Assembly (NCBI RefSeq): GCF_036370855.1
Contig: NC_088117.1
Coordinates: 1,178,001 to 1,242,000, forward strand
Direction of reading: 5' to 3'
Source of the DNA: Dromaius novaehollandiae
Taxonomy: Eukaryota > Chordata > Aves > Casuariiformes > Dromaiidae
DNA length: 64,000 nucleotides
Each line of letters begins with the position of its first letter. The stretch's first letter is position 1. Positions 34,101 through 43,519 of this stretch are shown here, in pieces. The notes beneath the pieces were generated by a model. That model saw only the letters and a program-made list of their open reading frames with translations. It searched no databases and had not been told where the DNA came from. The position numbers and the translations under genes were made by a program.

Positions 34101-34839
34101 CCCAGGGGCACAGGTAGGGGCAGCGCTGGTTCAGGCTTTCACTGGCCGGTGGGCTCTTGCCCCTGAGAAGTGTCAATGAGCTTTCTTGTCCGCCGGTGCC
34201 AAGAGACCAGAATCAGCCATAGTAACACCACGGCATGTAAAATTGCCTGGGAGTCCCAAACACGCAGTGAGATTATCAGTCCTGCAGAAGCCAGGGATGT
34301 ATGGGATTGTCTCCTTTCCTCCAGGCCTTGCTGGTGACAAAAATGCCGAGGCTGCAGCTCATAAAGGCCAACAAAAGCAGCGTTTGGTCCTGAGCGCTGC
34401 AGTCTTGGGTTCCGCACTGTTTGCTGTCGTGCTGATGTGTATCGTCACTTTCCGGCTGAGGAAGAGAAAACGGTGAGTTGTTCTTTAGTCCATGGCTGCT
34501 CTTAGCGTGTGTAGTGATAGTGTGGTGGAGTGCCTGGTGAGCTGTTGAGAGTGCTCTGTTGAGACGTCTGCTGTTAGCTTTCTTAAGCAGACTCTTCCTT
34601 CCTGGCAGCGAGGGCTCTTTCCTGAAAGCCATTCTCGTTGTTGCAGAGAAGCGGTACCAGCTAACCCTGCCGCTGCCTCCGGCAGACAGGAGCCCAGTAT
34701 GGAGGAAGGCAGAGCAAAACCAGGGAGCGAAAGAAAAAAGGAAGAGCTTACCACAGAAAATGAAAATGCCAGCAGCAGCTCCACTCGGCTTCCTATTCTA
34801 AGCAGAATAAAAAACCTGCGCCTATTCCAAAGAGAATAA
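30686..34839 (+). CDS. Unrecognised type I membrane protein with exon-encoded ~24-residue repeats
   Basis: Twelve exons join in one open frame of 1,119 bases (372 residues). Exons: 30,686-30,803; 31,063-31,134; 31,430-31,501; 31,838-31,897; 32,351-32,422; 32,588-32,659; 33,111-33,182; 33,288-33,386; 33,908-33,985; 34,204-34,266; 34,325-34,472; 34,647-34,839. All have AG/GT borders. Exon 1 gives a signal peptide (basic start, then RLLLLLGLLAAL) and its ATG has A at -3 and G at +4. Exons 2-10 are all phase 1-1. Five are 72 bases and encode repeats of the form V-A-x4-5-PASQLxP-x-x-EP...R. Exon 8 encodes a basic KYAKLLQDILKKLQ helix, and exon 10 has an NTT glycosylation site and one Cys. Exon 11 carries the membrane span (LVLSAAVLGSALFAVVLMCI) and an RKRKR stop-transfer signal. 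The last exon encodes a charged cytoplasmic tail. I do not recognise the family. Exon 10 has the weakest acceptor. Confidence 0.7.
31381..33062 (+). repeat. Tandem genomic duplication units inside the spacer gene
   Basis: The block starting tacatgatgagaactgctcc and carrying the next exon occurs at about 31,381 and 32,300, with a more diverged start at about 33,063. Intronic parts match too: about 31,980-32,250 resembles 32,740-33,020. Unit lengths are about 920 and 760 bases. The repeat exons therefore arose by duplication of genomic segments. Confidence 0.8.
33650..33720 (+). pseudogene. Decayed exon copy in the spacer gene
   Basis: tctctggggaatccc followed by aggtgaggcgtgactctt resembles the end of the exon at 33,111-33,182 and its donor. 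No proper acceptor, and the length (59 bases) would break the phase 1-1 pattern. A 19-base AG/GT scrap at 31,610-31,628 may be another remnant. Confidence 0.5.
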
Positions 34840-34840
34840 A
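34805..34840 (+). terminator. Poly(A) signals overlapping the stop codon
   Basis: AATAAA occurs at about 34,806 (inside the last codons) and at about 34,835, where it overlaps the TAA stop at 34,837-34,839. The 3' untranslated region would be very short. Confidence 0.6.
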
Positions 34841-36525
34841 AACCCTCTTGGGCTAAAATGGTGCGAGTCCTTGGCTGTTTTGGTCCTTTGTGTCTGGGTG
34901 TAATGCACAGCGCTTACGGCAGGGTTGGATGAGGGAGAGGAGCTGTCAGAGAGTTGCCCTGCATCAAGGGATGCCCTCGGTCCCCTCATCACTGTAGTTT
35001 CCCAGCTCGGGCTGTCCTTAAGGTCTCATTCATCGGAATGGGGGAGCGCAGATGAGCCTGGGAGCACAAGTGAAGTCACTGGGAGTGCTCCAGTGAATCC
35101 CGGTGGATTTGGTGACCGAGAGGGGAAGGAGGTGCTGCGAAGGATGGCCGTGCAGCTCTGAGCAATGAGTTAGAGGAGTGCTAAAGTGAGACGAGAGGCT
35201 GCTGGGGCTTAGCGCTATGGTCTTCTGTGCGCAGAAGCTGAACATCTCCAAGTAGAGAGAAGTGAGAGGGGGCTGGCAGGGAAAGGGTAAAAAGCACTGT
35301 GATAGGAAGAACAGTACTGGCCTTAGAAATGGCACAAAAGGTAACCAAAAGACCCACAGAAATGGCATTGCTCTGCTCCCAAACACTCAAGCCATGAATA
35401 CTAGAGGTAAGGCAGAAAAGGGAATACAGTCCTATTTGGAGGAGCGCCCAGGATCCTCTGTGCTCTCTTTCAAGGGGGTCCAAGTGGACTCTTACCTTTC
35501 CAGAGGAACGTAGGCAAAGAGTTGCTGCCTCTGAAAACATTGGTCACCCCTATTGCCAGCTTGCAGGAGAGGGAAAGGAGTAAAGGCCCTCGTAGGATCC
35601 AACAGGAAGGCGGTGGCAGGAAGGTGCAGCCCCAGCACCTGCAGTGTCCCTGGGGAAGCTCACAGAGCCCCGAGAAACCTGGTGAGGGAAGGCCGTAGGA
35701 CAGGAAAGGCAAGCGGTGAGATCTGAGGATGTTTCTCAGGTGGCCCAGCAACCCTTTGCCTCTGGGATCGGAAGAACCAGCTCCTCCTCCACCTTCCCTG
35801 CATGTTCATCAAGTGCTGCAGGATTTGCTCGGCACGCTGCGCTACGGGACAGGCATTCAAGCGGCAGCCTCCTCTCACAAGGCTCAGCCAGCTAAGCACT
35901 AGGAACACACGACGACTCCCGAGAGCAGCCCTTCTCACAGGAAGATGTTCAGGCACTGGGTCTCAAAGCACAACCCGCCCAAACCAAGGGAATCCTTCCC
36001 GCGCTGGGTGTGAGCTGGCAGGCAGAGGTGGTTGCGGTGGCTCCTCAGCACAACGAGAGGCAAGGGGAGGAAGGAGCTCAGGGTTACGCCACTGCAGGAG
36101 GCCTCCAGAAGCACAGAAGCCAAAGCCTAATTCTGCCACAGGCTCCTGGAGAGGCGGGGGAAACTCCCACCTCCTCAGCGGCTGATCAAGAAACGCCCCC
36201 GATGCCACCACTTCTAAAGCAGAGGCTTTAACACAGGCACTCCTGCCACGAGGCCACCGACAGAGTGTGGCCAGAGGAAGGGCCACTTGCAACGCCTCGC
36301 ACATCCCAATGCCCGTGCTTTTCAGACTTCAGCGCTGCACTACTGCCCCACCATAAACCGAGGAGCAAAAGCAAGCCTCAAGCTAAAATGGGCAGAGCTG
36401 TGCAGGACGTGGGCTCCTCCAGCACACCCAGCTCAGCCTTTTAAGGAGAGCCGCCCTGGCTCCCTGGATGGGTGCTGCAGGGCAACGGCCCCTGCACCGC
36501 TACCCGCAACCTCCCAGGCCAGCCC
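34840..36525. other. Anonymous sequence downstream of the spacer gene
   Basis: About 1.7 kb with no supported gene. A minus-strand frame at 35,660-35,956 contains a RAEQILQHLMNMQ-like helix-forming stretch but no clear splice sites or family match. No repeat family recognised. Confidence 0.35.
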
Positions 36526-36891
36526 CGCAATGCACACTGCCATTAAGCCGAGAACCGATTTAACTGATGTTCCTTTGCAAAACCCGCATCTAGTTCTATT
36601 TGTAGACAGCTCATCCTGCTACCTGCATGGACAACGACGAACTGAATATGCTGTAGTCAGCCAGGAATGAGTAACACAGGCCGAACTGCTTCCCACAAGA
36701 AAGAGTGTGCAAGGAGCAGAACTATTAGAACCAACTCTCTATCTGCCTTTTGAAAAGAACGAGGATTTTTTTAATGTCATCAGGAAAGAAAACAGCTAGT
36801 GGAGAAGAAATATGTAACTGGCTGGAAGCAGTCCAAAGGCCCAAAGAAATTGCTGTAATACACTGCCCAGCCCATCCTAAAGACACTACAG
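36526..36891 (+). pseudogene. pol: Class I ERV RNase H fragment next to the right arm
   Basis: Homologous to about 25,385-25,850 in reverse orientation but clearly diverged, with an internal deletion. It keeps LVLFVDSSSCY (the RNase H start) and a later frame with EEICNWLEAVQRPKEI and NALADAAAKAA, the end of RNase H. It runs without a break into the arm ERV at 36,892, so the right side keeps the uninterrupted structure. Confidence 0.75.
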
Positions 36892-37086
36892 AAATCAGTA
36901 AAGGAAATGCTTTAGCTGACGCCGCTGCAAAGGCTGCAGCCCATGAACCTCTGAGAGGCCGTGTGGTGGCACTTCCAAGGATGAACCAAAGTGAATGGCC
37001 AAATGTAATAGACCCCAGAACCATGTATTGAAAGGCCTGCTCCGTGGAAGAGAAGAAATAATAGGAATAGTGGGAAGCAAAACAAA

Positions 37087-37909
37087 GTGATGATGGAATA
37101 TGGACAATTAGTGGAAAACCAATTCTACCAAAAAAAAAAAAAAAAAAAAAAAAGAAGTAATTCCTATAGCAGGTGGTTTCACGAGAAAGCTCATGAGGGA
37201 GCAGAGGCAGTAGCTAAGCGGGTACAGACAGTAAGGGCCAGTGCAGGAATTTACACAGCCGCACAAAGAAGAAGCAATAGCTGCCCAGCCTGCCAAAAGT
37301 TCTCGAGCAGCAAACCAAGCTTGGAGGTAGGGGGACGACCGTGGGCCTGCTTCCCTTTTCAAAGGCTACCAATAGATTACGCGGATATGCCATCCACCGA
37401 TGGGTGCAAACGCTTGTTAGTGATAGTAGATCAGTTGTCAGGCTGGGTAGAAGCTTTCCCGACAAGAAAGGACGATGCAGGAGGGGTAGTAAAGCCTTAT
37501 TGAAAGAAATCATACGCAGGTATGGGGTTCCAGAAGCCATTGATTCAGACAGGGGCGCTCAATTTATGGCAGACATAGTCAATCAATTATATAAATCCCT
37601 AGGAACAGAGAGAAACCTCCCTACTCCCTACCACCCACAATCTTCAGGAGAGGTCTAATGTCCTGTCATTCTTTCGACGAAAGAATCGCAAAGGTATGCA
37701 CACACAGTGGCCTAACATGGCCAGAAGCCCTAAACTTCGCTCTGTGGGACGTACGAAATGCTCCACAACAACCCGTAGGACTACCACCAGCAGAAATTCT
37801 CTGTGGGAGACCTTTAGGGACTTCTACTCCAGCTAAGAGCAGCCTGTTAGACGGAAATTTTGCTGTTAGACTGTACTTGTATATATTGGGAAAGGCTGTG
37901 TATGTATGA
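37087..37909 (+). pseudogene. pol: Class I ERV integrase in three broken frames (right arm)
   Basis: The first frame (37,087-37,503) has a poly-Lys insertion from the A run, HHCC-type zinc-finger residues ending CPACQK, and core motif LLVIVDQLSGWVEAF with the first catalytic Asp. The second frame (37,341-37,658) supplies IDSDRGAQF with the second Asp and PYHPQSSGEV with the Glu, then stops. The third (37,658-37,909) has LTWPEALNFALWDVRN and LPPAEILCGRP, the C-terminal region. Two frameshifts and the A run make it non-functional. Confidence 0.88.
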
Positions 37910-38072
37910 GAACCCTTTGTAGTCTTATATTCATAGTGGACATTGCTGTAAAGACAAGTAATCACTCAAATAGTTGCGTTGGTAACTTAGTTCTTCAGCT
38001 CCTGGTACGTCTTATCCATTGTTACAATCTAATTACACACTGAGTCAAGCTTGACTGCTTACCCCCATCGGA

Positions 38073-38258
38073 ATGAATCTTACATTGGTGGAGAAACTAC
38101 CGCAACGTGATGAGCTGCGTCAGCTGCTCGAATGCATCCGAAACAATGGACAAAAAGCTCTAATCGCCACTCATCATGATACAGAGGAGATACAGGACGT
38201 CTTGGAAAGGGTGAAGCAGGACGGAGCACATCATGGTTGGGAAACTCCTCTGGGATGA
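38073..38258 (+). pseudogene. Possible env remnant
   Basis: 61-codon frame between integrase and LTR, rich in charged heptad-like sequence (HDTEEIQDVLERVKQD). The position suits the end of a retroviral env, but the fragment is too short to be sure. Mirror at 22,357-22,542. Confidence 0.4.
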
Positions 38259-38452
38259 TCACCAACTGCAACAGGGATTCATACTCACGTGTTGTACCCA
38301 GGAGTAGTTGTGTTAAGTTTAACCATGTTATGCCTATTACTTACGATCCTATTGTACATTAGATTATGGAAAGTGATGGTATGCCTTGACAGCCTTTGAG
38401 AACTCTTGTCTAAAGGATTAGCAGGGATGCTTACCAGAAACAAAGGGAGGAC

Positions 38453-38990
38453 TGTTAAAGAATATTGAGCTGGAACTGTCTAGAGGTAACAGCTTAGCAC
38501 AACTTATATAAACCTTGCTTAGCATGAGTAGCTAAATGTGCTGAAGCCTTAGGCTGCACTCAGATAACGTGAGGAACTGTCAGCTAGTCCAGTAAGGAAG
38601 GGCCCTAGGGCTGGTTCAAGGTGGAAAGATAAGGAAGCTTACGAGGAAGCTAAGTCCATCAGCAGAAGCCGCCACAGTAAAGGTAAGGCAAATCAGGCTG
38701 CCTAGAGACAGCAGTGGGAGCCACCGAAGAACACTAAGCCCCCAGAGCCAGATATGGTGATTGGTCTGAAGCTTTGCATGGGGTGTGGGGAGCTTAGCTT
38801 GTGAGGGTATAATTGCCCAGGGATTTCTTTGTTTGGGGTGCCTCTTGGGAGGCAGTGAGCTCGAGCTGCAATTGCTGCACATGCATCATTAAATTGTATT
38901 GAATTTGCTCTGATTTGGCTCTGAACTTCTCAGCGGGAACCTAGGGTCAGACCCTGTTATGGTGGCTGGCGAGCATAATTTTCCATAGCA
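38453..38990 (+). repeat. 3' LTR of class I ERV (right arm)
   Basis: Starts TGTTAAAG and ends CATAGCA. Contains acttatataaacc (TATA-like) at about 38,500 and shares its 3' portion (gggaacctagggtc) with the solo LTR at 24,421-25,182. Confidence 0.85.
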
Positions 38991-39332
38991 CTGTGTGCTT
39001 TGAAGAACTGGGACACCTGTGGTTTAGTTAAGTGATGGCTTGTAGTCCTGGCAAGAAGGTATTGGCCTGGACGTGTCTCTCTGAGAGAGGGGTGAGTGTT
39101 GGTGGCCCTGGTGATGAGGGCAACATCACCATTGGGAAGTGCAGGAAAGAGAAAGGAAGGGCAGGGAGCTGCCTCCATTTTTCCTGTCCTCTGGTATGTT
39201 TGGGATTTGTGGGCTGTGGTGGAGCAGCAGAGCTAAGTCTGCCCAGCCGCCCCCCGGGTTTTCTAGCAGAAGCACTGACCCTGTCAAGGTGATGTTGAGT
39301 GATTCCCGAGTTGCAAAAGCTTGGGTGCAGGG

Positions 39333-39682
39333 TGTTGGGGACCAAGATTGAATGATGCTGTGTAGGACAGCAGAGGATCTCTAAGGCAGAAAGTAATGAA
39401 GTGGTAACTATGATTTGTGCCCAGAATGTGTGCACGTGAGTTGCCACTGATCATGTGTCTTCCTGCCTACGTGTCAGCAGCTGCGGTGGGCCTGTCCTGC
39501 TGGCCTGTCCTGCCCGCCTGCTAGGCATCAGAAGACACCTTACCCACCTATCACAAGATGCCACAATGCCAAGCAGATACTTGGAGGAGTGGCTGAGTTG
39601 ATGGCTATATAACCTGCCACTGTGTTTTCAAGAAAGGCTTTTTGCACTACACTTCTTGAGGTCCGTGTCGTCGTATGCTACA
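39333..39682 (+). repeat. 5' LTR of class II ERV (right arm)
   Basis: TGTTGGGGACC...GCTACA, 350 bases. Differs from the 3' LTR (42,744-43,100, 357 bases) by several substitutions and two clear indels, so it is an old insertion. No matching target-site duplication was found at the outer ends. Confidence 0.85.
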
Positions 39683-39684
39683 AA

Positions 39685-39702
39685 TGGCGCCCGAATCGGG
39701 AT
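39685..39702 (+). other. Retroviral primer-binding site
   Basis: TGGCGCCCGAATCGGGAT, two bases after the 5' LTR. The first 11 bases are as in tRNA-Lys-type sites; the rest differ, so the tRNA is not certain. Confidence 0.75.
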
Positions 39703-39880
39703 TCCAAAAACAGAAGCCTGAAAAATAGAGTCAAGGAACTTCCGAATGGAAGTACTGAAGAATGAAGCAGGAAAGACAGAACCAATAAATCCGGTGGCAT
39801 AGCCCAGCTGAACGTCAGGACGGTTGATAGTTGAGCGCTCCCATCACCACCACGGAACGGCAGGTGAGCAGCTGGGAACT

Positions 39881-40609
39881 ATGGGGCAATCTCTTACAAG
39901 GGATCAGAGAAGTTATATGGAAGTATTACAGAAAGTCTTAAAGACTCATGGGTTTCAGAATGTTGCCCAGCATTCGCTAATGACTCTGTTAGTGTGGACT
40001 CGGGATAACTGTCCCTGGTTCCCGCAGGAGGGAACGCTAAGCGTTGCGGTGTGGGAACAAATTGGGGACGAGCTGCGGCGGCAGAGGGATGATAAGGCGA
40101 AGAAACTTTTAGTGACTTGGCAACAGGTCTTTTCCGCCCTCCTCCGCTTGCAAGCAGTAAACGCGGCTGAACTTTTGCCCTACGCAGCAACGGCCGGTGA
40201 GAGCACCGTAAGGTCCTCGATAATACCCGGACCGGACTCCGAGTGTGACGACTCATTTAATTCAGGGTCGAATGATCTGGACCAGGAGGCGGACTTTCAT
40301 CCACCCCCTACTATGCGCTGCGGTGTCCAGCCCACGGCCCCTCCGGAACCACCCCCCGCCTGGCACCGCCCCCCTCCGGAACCACCCCCCGCCTGGCACC
40401 GCCCCCCGGGACCGCCCTCCCCTCAAGAGGCGGGGCTGCCCACGAACGCGGACCGCCCGCAGCCCCCCTCCGCCGTCCCGGCTGCCTGGGGAAGAGCTGT
40501 TGGCCCGACGCCAGCGCTAGCGCAGTGCTGTGGTGCGCTAGAGCTTTGCCGCCAGGAGGCGCTGCGAAGCGGAGACTCGGACATTCTCCACGCCCTCCCG
40601 GGGCGATAG
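39881..40609 (+). pseudogene. gag: ERV class II gag, N-terminal part (right arm)
   Basis: 242 codons. The ATG at 39,881 is preferred over the upstream in-frame ATG at 39,824 because it gives MGQ, a myristoylation-type start. The first ~110 residues are matrix-like and helical; the rest is proline-rich with a tandem EPPPAWHRPP unit. Ends at 40,609 without capsid or nucleocapsid. Confidence 0.8.
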
Positions 40610-40744
40610 CAGGCAGGGCAACCCACTGCATGGGAGCAGCTGCCTTATGAGGCGGTGAAAGGAGTCAGGAACTCGGTTGAGGATTACGGCCTCCAGTCAG
40701 CTTACACCATGAACTGATTTCAAGCTATCGCCGAGGGTTAACCT

Positions 40745-41728
40745 ATGGGGACACTCCAACCTGGGATCCCGCCACCAGCAATGTTACCTGAATCATGGCC
40801 TCTTGTTGTTATTGATCTTAGGGGTTGTTTTTTCACTATACCGTTACATCCAGCAGATGCACCACGATTTGCATTTACGGTTCCAGCGATCAACAATCAG
40901 GAGTCTACACTTTGCTTTCACTGGACGGTATTGCCTCAGGGGATGCTAAGTAGTCCAACAATATGCCAAATGTTTGTGGCTCGAGCTATCCTCCCTATTC
41001 GCAGAGCATATCCCAGTGCTTTAATTTATCACTATGTGGATGATATTTTGATCTCCGCATCCTCGAGGGATGCTGTTCAAACGGTAGTCAAAGAGTTGCG
41101 GAAATCTTTGAGTGCTAATGGTCTGTGTATAGCCGAGGAAAAGGTCCAAGTGCAAGCGCCTTGGAAGTATTTAGGGTGGAAAATTACAGACACGGCTATT
41201 CTGCCGCAGCCTTTGCGGCTAGCATCTGATATTAAAACCCTAAATGACTTGCAGAAACTACTTGGCACCATTAACTGGGTGCGACCTTATCTTGGCATTA
41301 CCACACAGGATCTAGCCCCTCTCTTTGCTCTGCTAAAGGGAGAGTCAGACTTAGCATCATCCCGAACATTAACTCCTGAAGCACTGCACGCCCTACAACG
41401 GGTGTCCGCAGCTATTCAAAATCGACAGATTCATCGCATCTCTCCAATGTTTCCAGTTCGCCTGATTCTGATTTATAATGTCTTTCAACCTTACGCTCTC
41501 TTATGCCAATGGGTTTCAGGTGACATTGATCCCTTAAGAATTCTGGAGTGGGTGTTTCTAGCACATGCTTTCTCGAGGACCGTGACCACTGGGATAGAGA
41601 TGATGGTGCTGCTTATTCAGAAAGGGCGCCATCGTTTGCAAAGCCTTTTGGCGCAAGATCCGGCTAGTATCTCTATCGCACTGGCCAAGCAGGACTTCAA
41701 CTGCATGTCAAGGGTTCTACACAGATAG
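40745..41728 (+). pseudogene. pol: ERV class II reverse transcriptase fragment (right arm)
   Basis: 327 codons with the RT palm intact in sequence (Asp24 in VVIDLRG, LPQG at 63-66, YVDD at 97-100) and thumb (LNDLQKLLGTINWVRPYLG). The N-terminal fingers are missing upstream of the first Met, and RNase H is replaced by other pol sequence. Confidence 0.85.
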
Positions 41729-41756
41729 TGTTACCCATTATCCCTCGTTTGGAAGA

Positions 41757-42125
41757 TTGAAGTATGTTCACGTCTCTGTAGATACCTTTTCCCATTACGC
41801 TGTCGCTACTGCCCATGTTGGGGAGAAGAGCCGTGATGTTTGTCATCACTGGCTTGCCTGTTTCGCCGTAATGGGGGTTCCTGCTCAAATTAAGACTGAC
41901 AATGGTCCCGCATACACGGCACAACGAACACGGGCCTTTCTTCAAGCTTGGGGGGTCACTCATGTGACCAGAATTCCCCATTCCCCAACTGGCCAGGCAA
42001 TAGTGGAACGTACCCATCGTACCCTGAAAGAAAAGCTTGAGAAACAAAAAAGGGGAAATAGCCCTGGCGCTTCCCCACAAGAGCAACTCTGGAAGGCTCT
42101 GTATGTTCTTAACTTCTTAAACTGA
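41757..42125 (+). pseudogene. pol: ERV class II integrase core (right arm)
   Basis: 122 codons with Asp9 (SVDTFSHY), Asp48 (KTDNGPAY) and Glu84 (IVERTHR), an intact DD35E triad, ending at LNFLN. The zinc-finger and C-terminal domains are not in this frame. Confidence 0.85.
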
Positions 42126-42743
42126 TATACGGACCAGAGTGCAGTTAATAAGCATCTCTCATGTCCTACAGGGCGAGAACAACCTCGAGATCGCTACAGG
42201 GACCTGGAGACAGGTCAGTGGAGTGAACCGGCGGATCTAATAACGTGGGGGAAAGGTTACGCTTGTGTTTCCACAGGTAACGGACTTCACTGGATACCTG
42301 TACGACTGATTCGACCTGTTGGTGTGTTCCTCGGGATGCCAGGTGAGGGCTGGGAGCCAGTTGAGATGAACCCATCTTGGGGTATTTTCGGCGGTGTTTG
42401 TCTGCCTTGTGCAGGATCACTGTTGATTTGCAGAGGCTTATTGCATTGATGAGATATAGACAGAATATAGGCTGATAAGATATAGATAGAATATAGGATA
42501 AGTTATAGATAGAATATAACTGCACTGATAAGTTATGGATAGACTGTAAGTGCACTGATAAGTTGTGGATTAGATAGAATTAGAGTGGAAGCCTTTTAAG
42601 GGATAGGATTGGACGTTAGGCTTGGGGCATAAGTTAAGAAGGCACTGACGTGTGAATTGGTAATCTTGGTAAGATCTCTAATCCTTGTTATCTGTCTCCC
42701 CTACCTGACAAGCTTTAAGTTTAATAAATAAAAAGAGGGGATG

Positions 42744-43100
42744 TGTTGGGGACCAAGATTGAGTGATGCTGTGTAGGACAGCAGAGGATCTCTAAGGCAG
42801 AAAGTAATGATCTGGTGACTATGAAGTTGCCAGTGATCATGTGTCTTCCTGCCTGTGTCAGCAGTCACGGTGTGCCTTCCTGCCTACGTGTCAGCAGCTG
42901 CGGTGGGCCTGTCCTGCTGGCCTGTCCTGCCCGCCTGCTAGGCATCAGAAGACACCTTACCCACCTATCACAAGATGCCACAATGCCAAGAAGATACTTG
43001 GAGGAGTGGCTGAGCTGGTGGCTATATAACCAGCCATTGTGTTTTCAATACAGGCTTTTTTGCACCATTCTTCTTGTGGTCCATGTCGTCGAATGCCACA
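42744..43100 (+). repeat. 3' LTR of class II ERV, upstream of CCDC81-like gene (right arm)
   Basis: 357 bases preceded by a polypurine tract. Ends about 420 bases before the first recognised exon of the CCDC81-like gene and has the same transcriptional sense, with a gctatataacc TATA-like box near 43,020. Confidence 0.85.
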
Positions 43101-43519
43101 CTGCACGTTTTAGAAATGAAGCCTTTGACTTTTCATCAACTCAGCTTGGCTTCTTGTCCGCTAGCCACTGCCTCTGGTTTCTCCACACCGGCTCTCCTTG
43201 CACCTCCAAATTGGCAGAGCAGGCTTTGGACTCAGAGATGCCTTCCCACTGCGGATGTGAGAAGACAGGATCCCCTGGGTGAAAACACTTCTGAGGTCTC
43301 CCTTTCAGCTCCAGACCTTTCCTGTGGTCATAATCAAGATTTTAGTCTGAAGTCAGTCAAGACCTCAGCTGTGAAGTTCCTGTCAAAGAGGCATTTCTTT
43401 GGGGTTGGTGGGGGGTGCTTGGCTACACTTGCGTCTGCTGCCTTTCGTGGTTGGAGGTGCACTGAGTGGTTATGAGCTTGCTGACTCAGAGCTTGACATA
43501 TCTATCATTTGCTTTGCAG

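Larger units (their letters stand above)
23724..36891. other. Unique spacer (loop) of the palindrome
   Basis: This is 13.2 kb without mirror symmetry. The left half (to about 30.0 kb) is a mosaic of class I ERV sequence and LTR pieces. The right half has a CpG island, an unrecognised exon-array membrane-protein gene (30,686-34,839), 1.7 kb of anonymous sequence, and a short diverged ERV RNase H piece abutting the right arm. Confidence 0.9.
36526..38990 (+). mobile_element. Class I ERV, 3' half (right arm and edge)
   Basis: RNase H end, integrase, a short 3' remnant, polypurine tract (about 38,438-38,450) and the 3' LTR (38,453-38,990). There is no 5' half; the element is truncated at about 36,526. 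It is plus-strand, the same direction as the class II ERV and CCDC81-like gene that follow. Confidence 0.85.
39333..43100 (+). mobile_element. Class II endogenous retrovirus, internally deleted (right arm)
   Basis: A 3.8-kb provirus. Order: 5' LTR; primer-binding site; gag start (39,881-40,609); RT fragment (40,745-41,728); integrase (41,757-42,125); a 42.1-42.7 kb tail with repeated gataagttatagata-like units; polypurine tract (42,731-42,741); 3' LTR. Protease, RNase H and env are missing, so it could not have moved by itself in this form. Confidence 0.88.

Noticed and set aside
34073-34116. Possible extra exon before the glycosylation-site exon
   Set aside because: Weak acceptor and an in-frame TGA after eight residues. 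It could only yield a truncated secreted form, which I cannot support.
39327-43106. Target-site duplication of the class II ERV
   Set aside because: Flanks read gcaggg before the 5' LTR and ctgcac after the 3' LTR. They are not identical, so no duplication is claimed; an LTR recombination could explain the mismatch.
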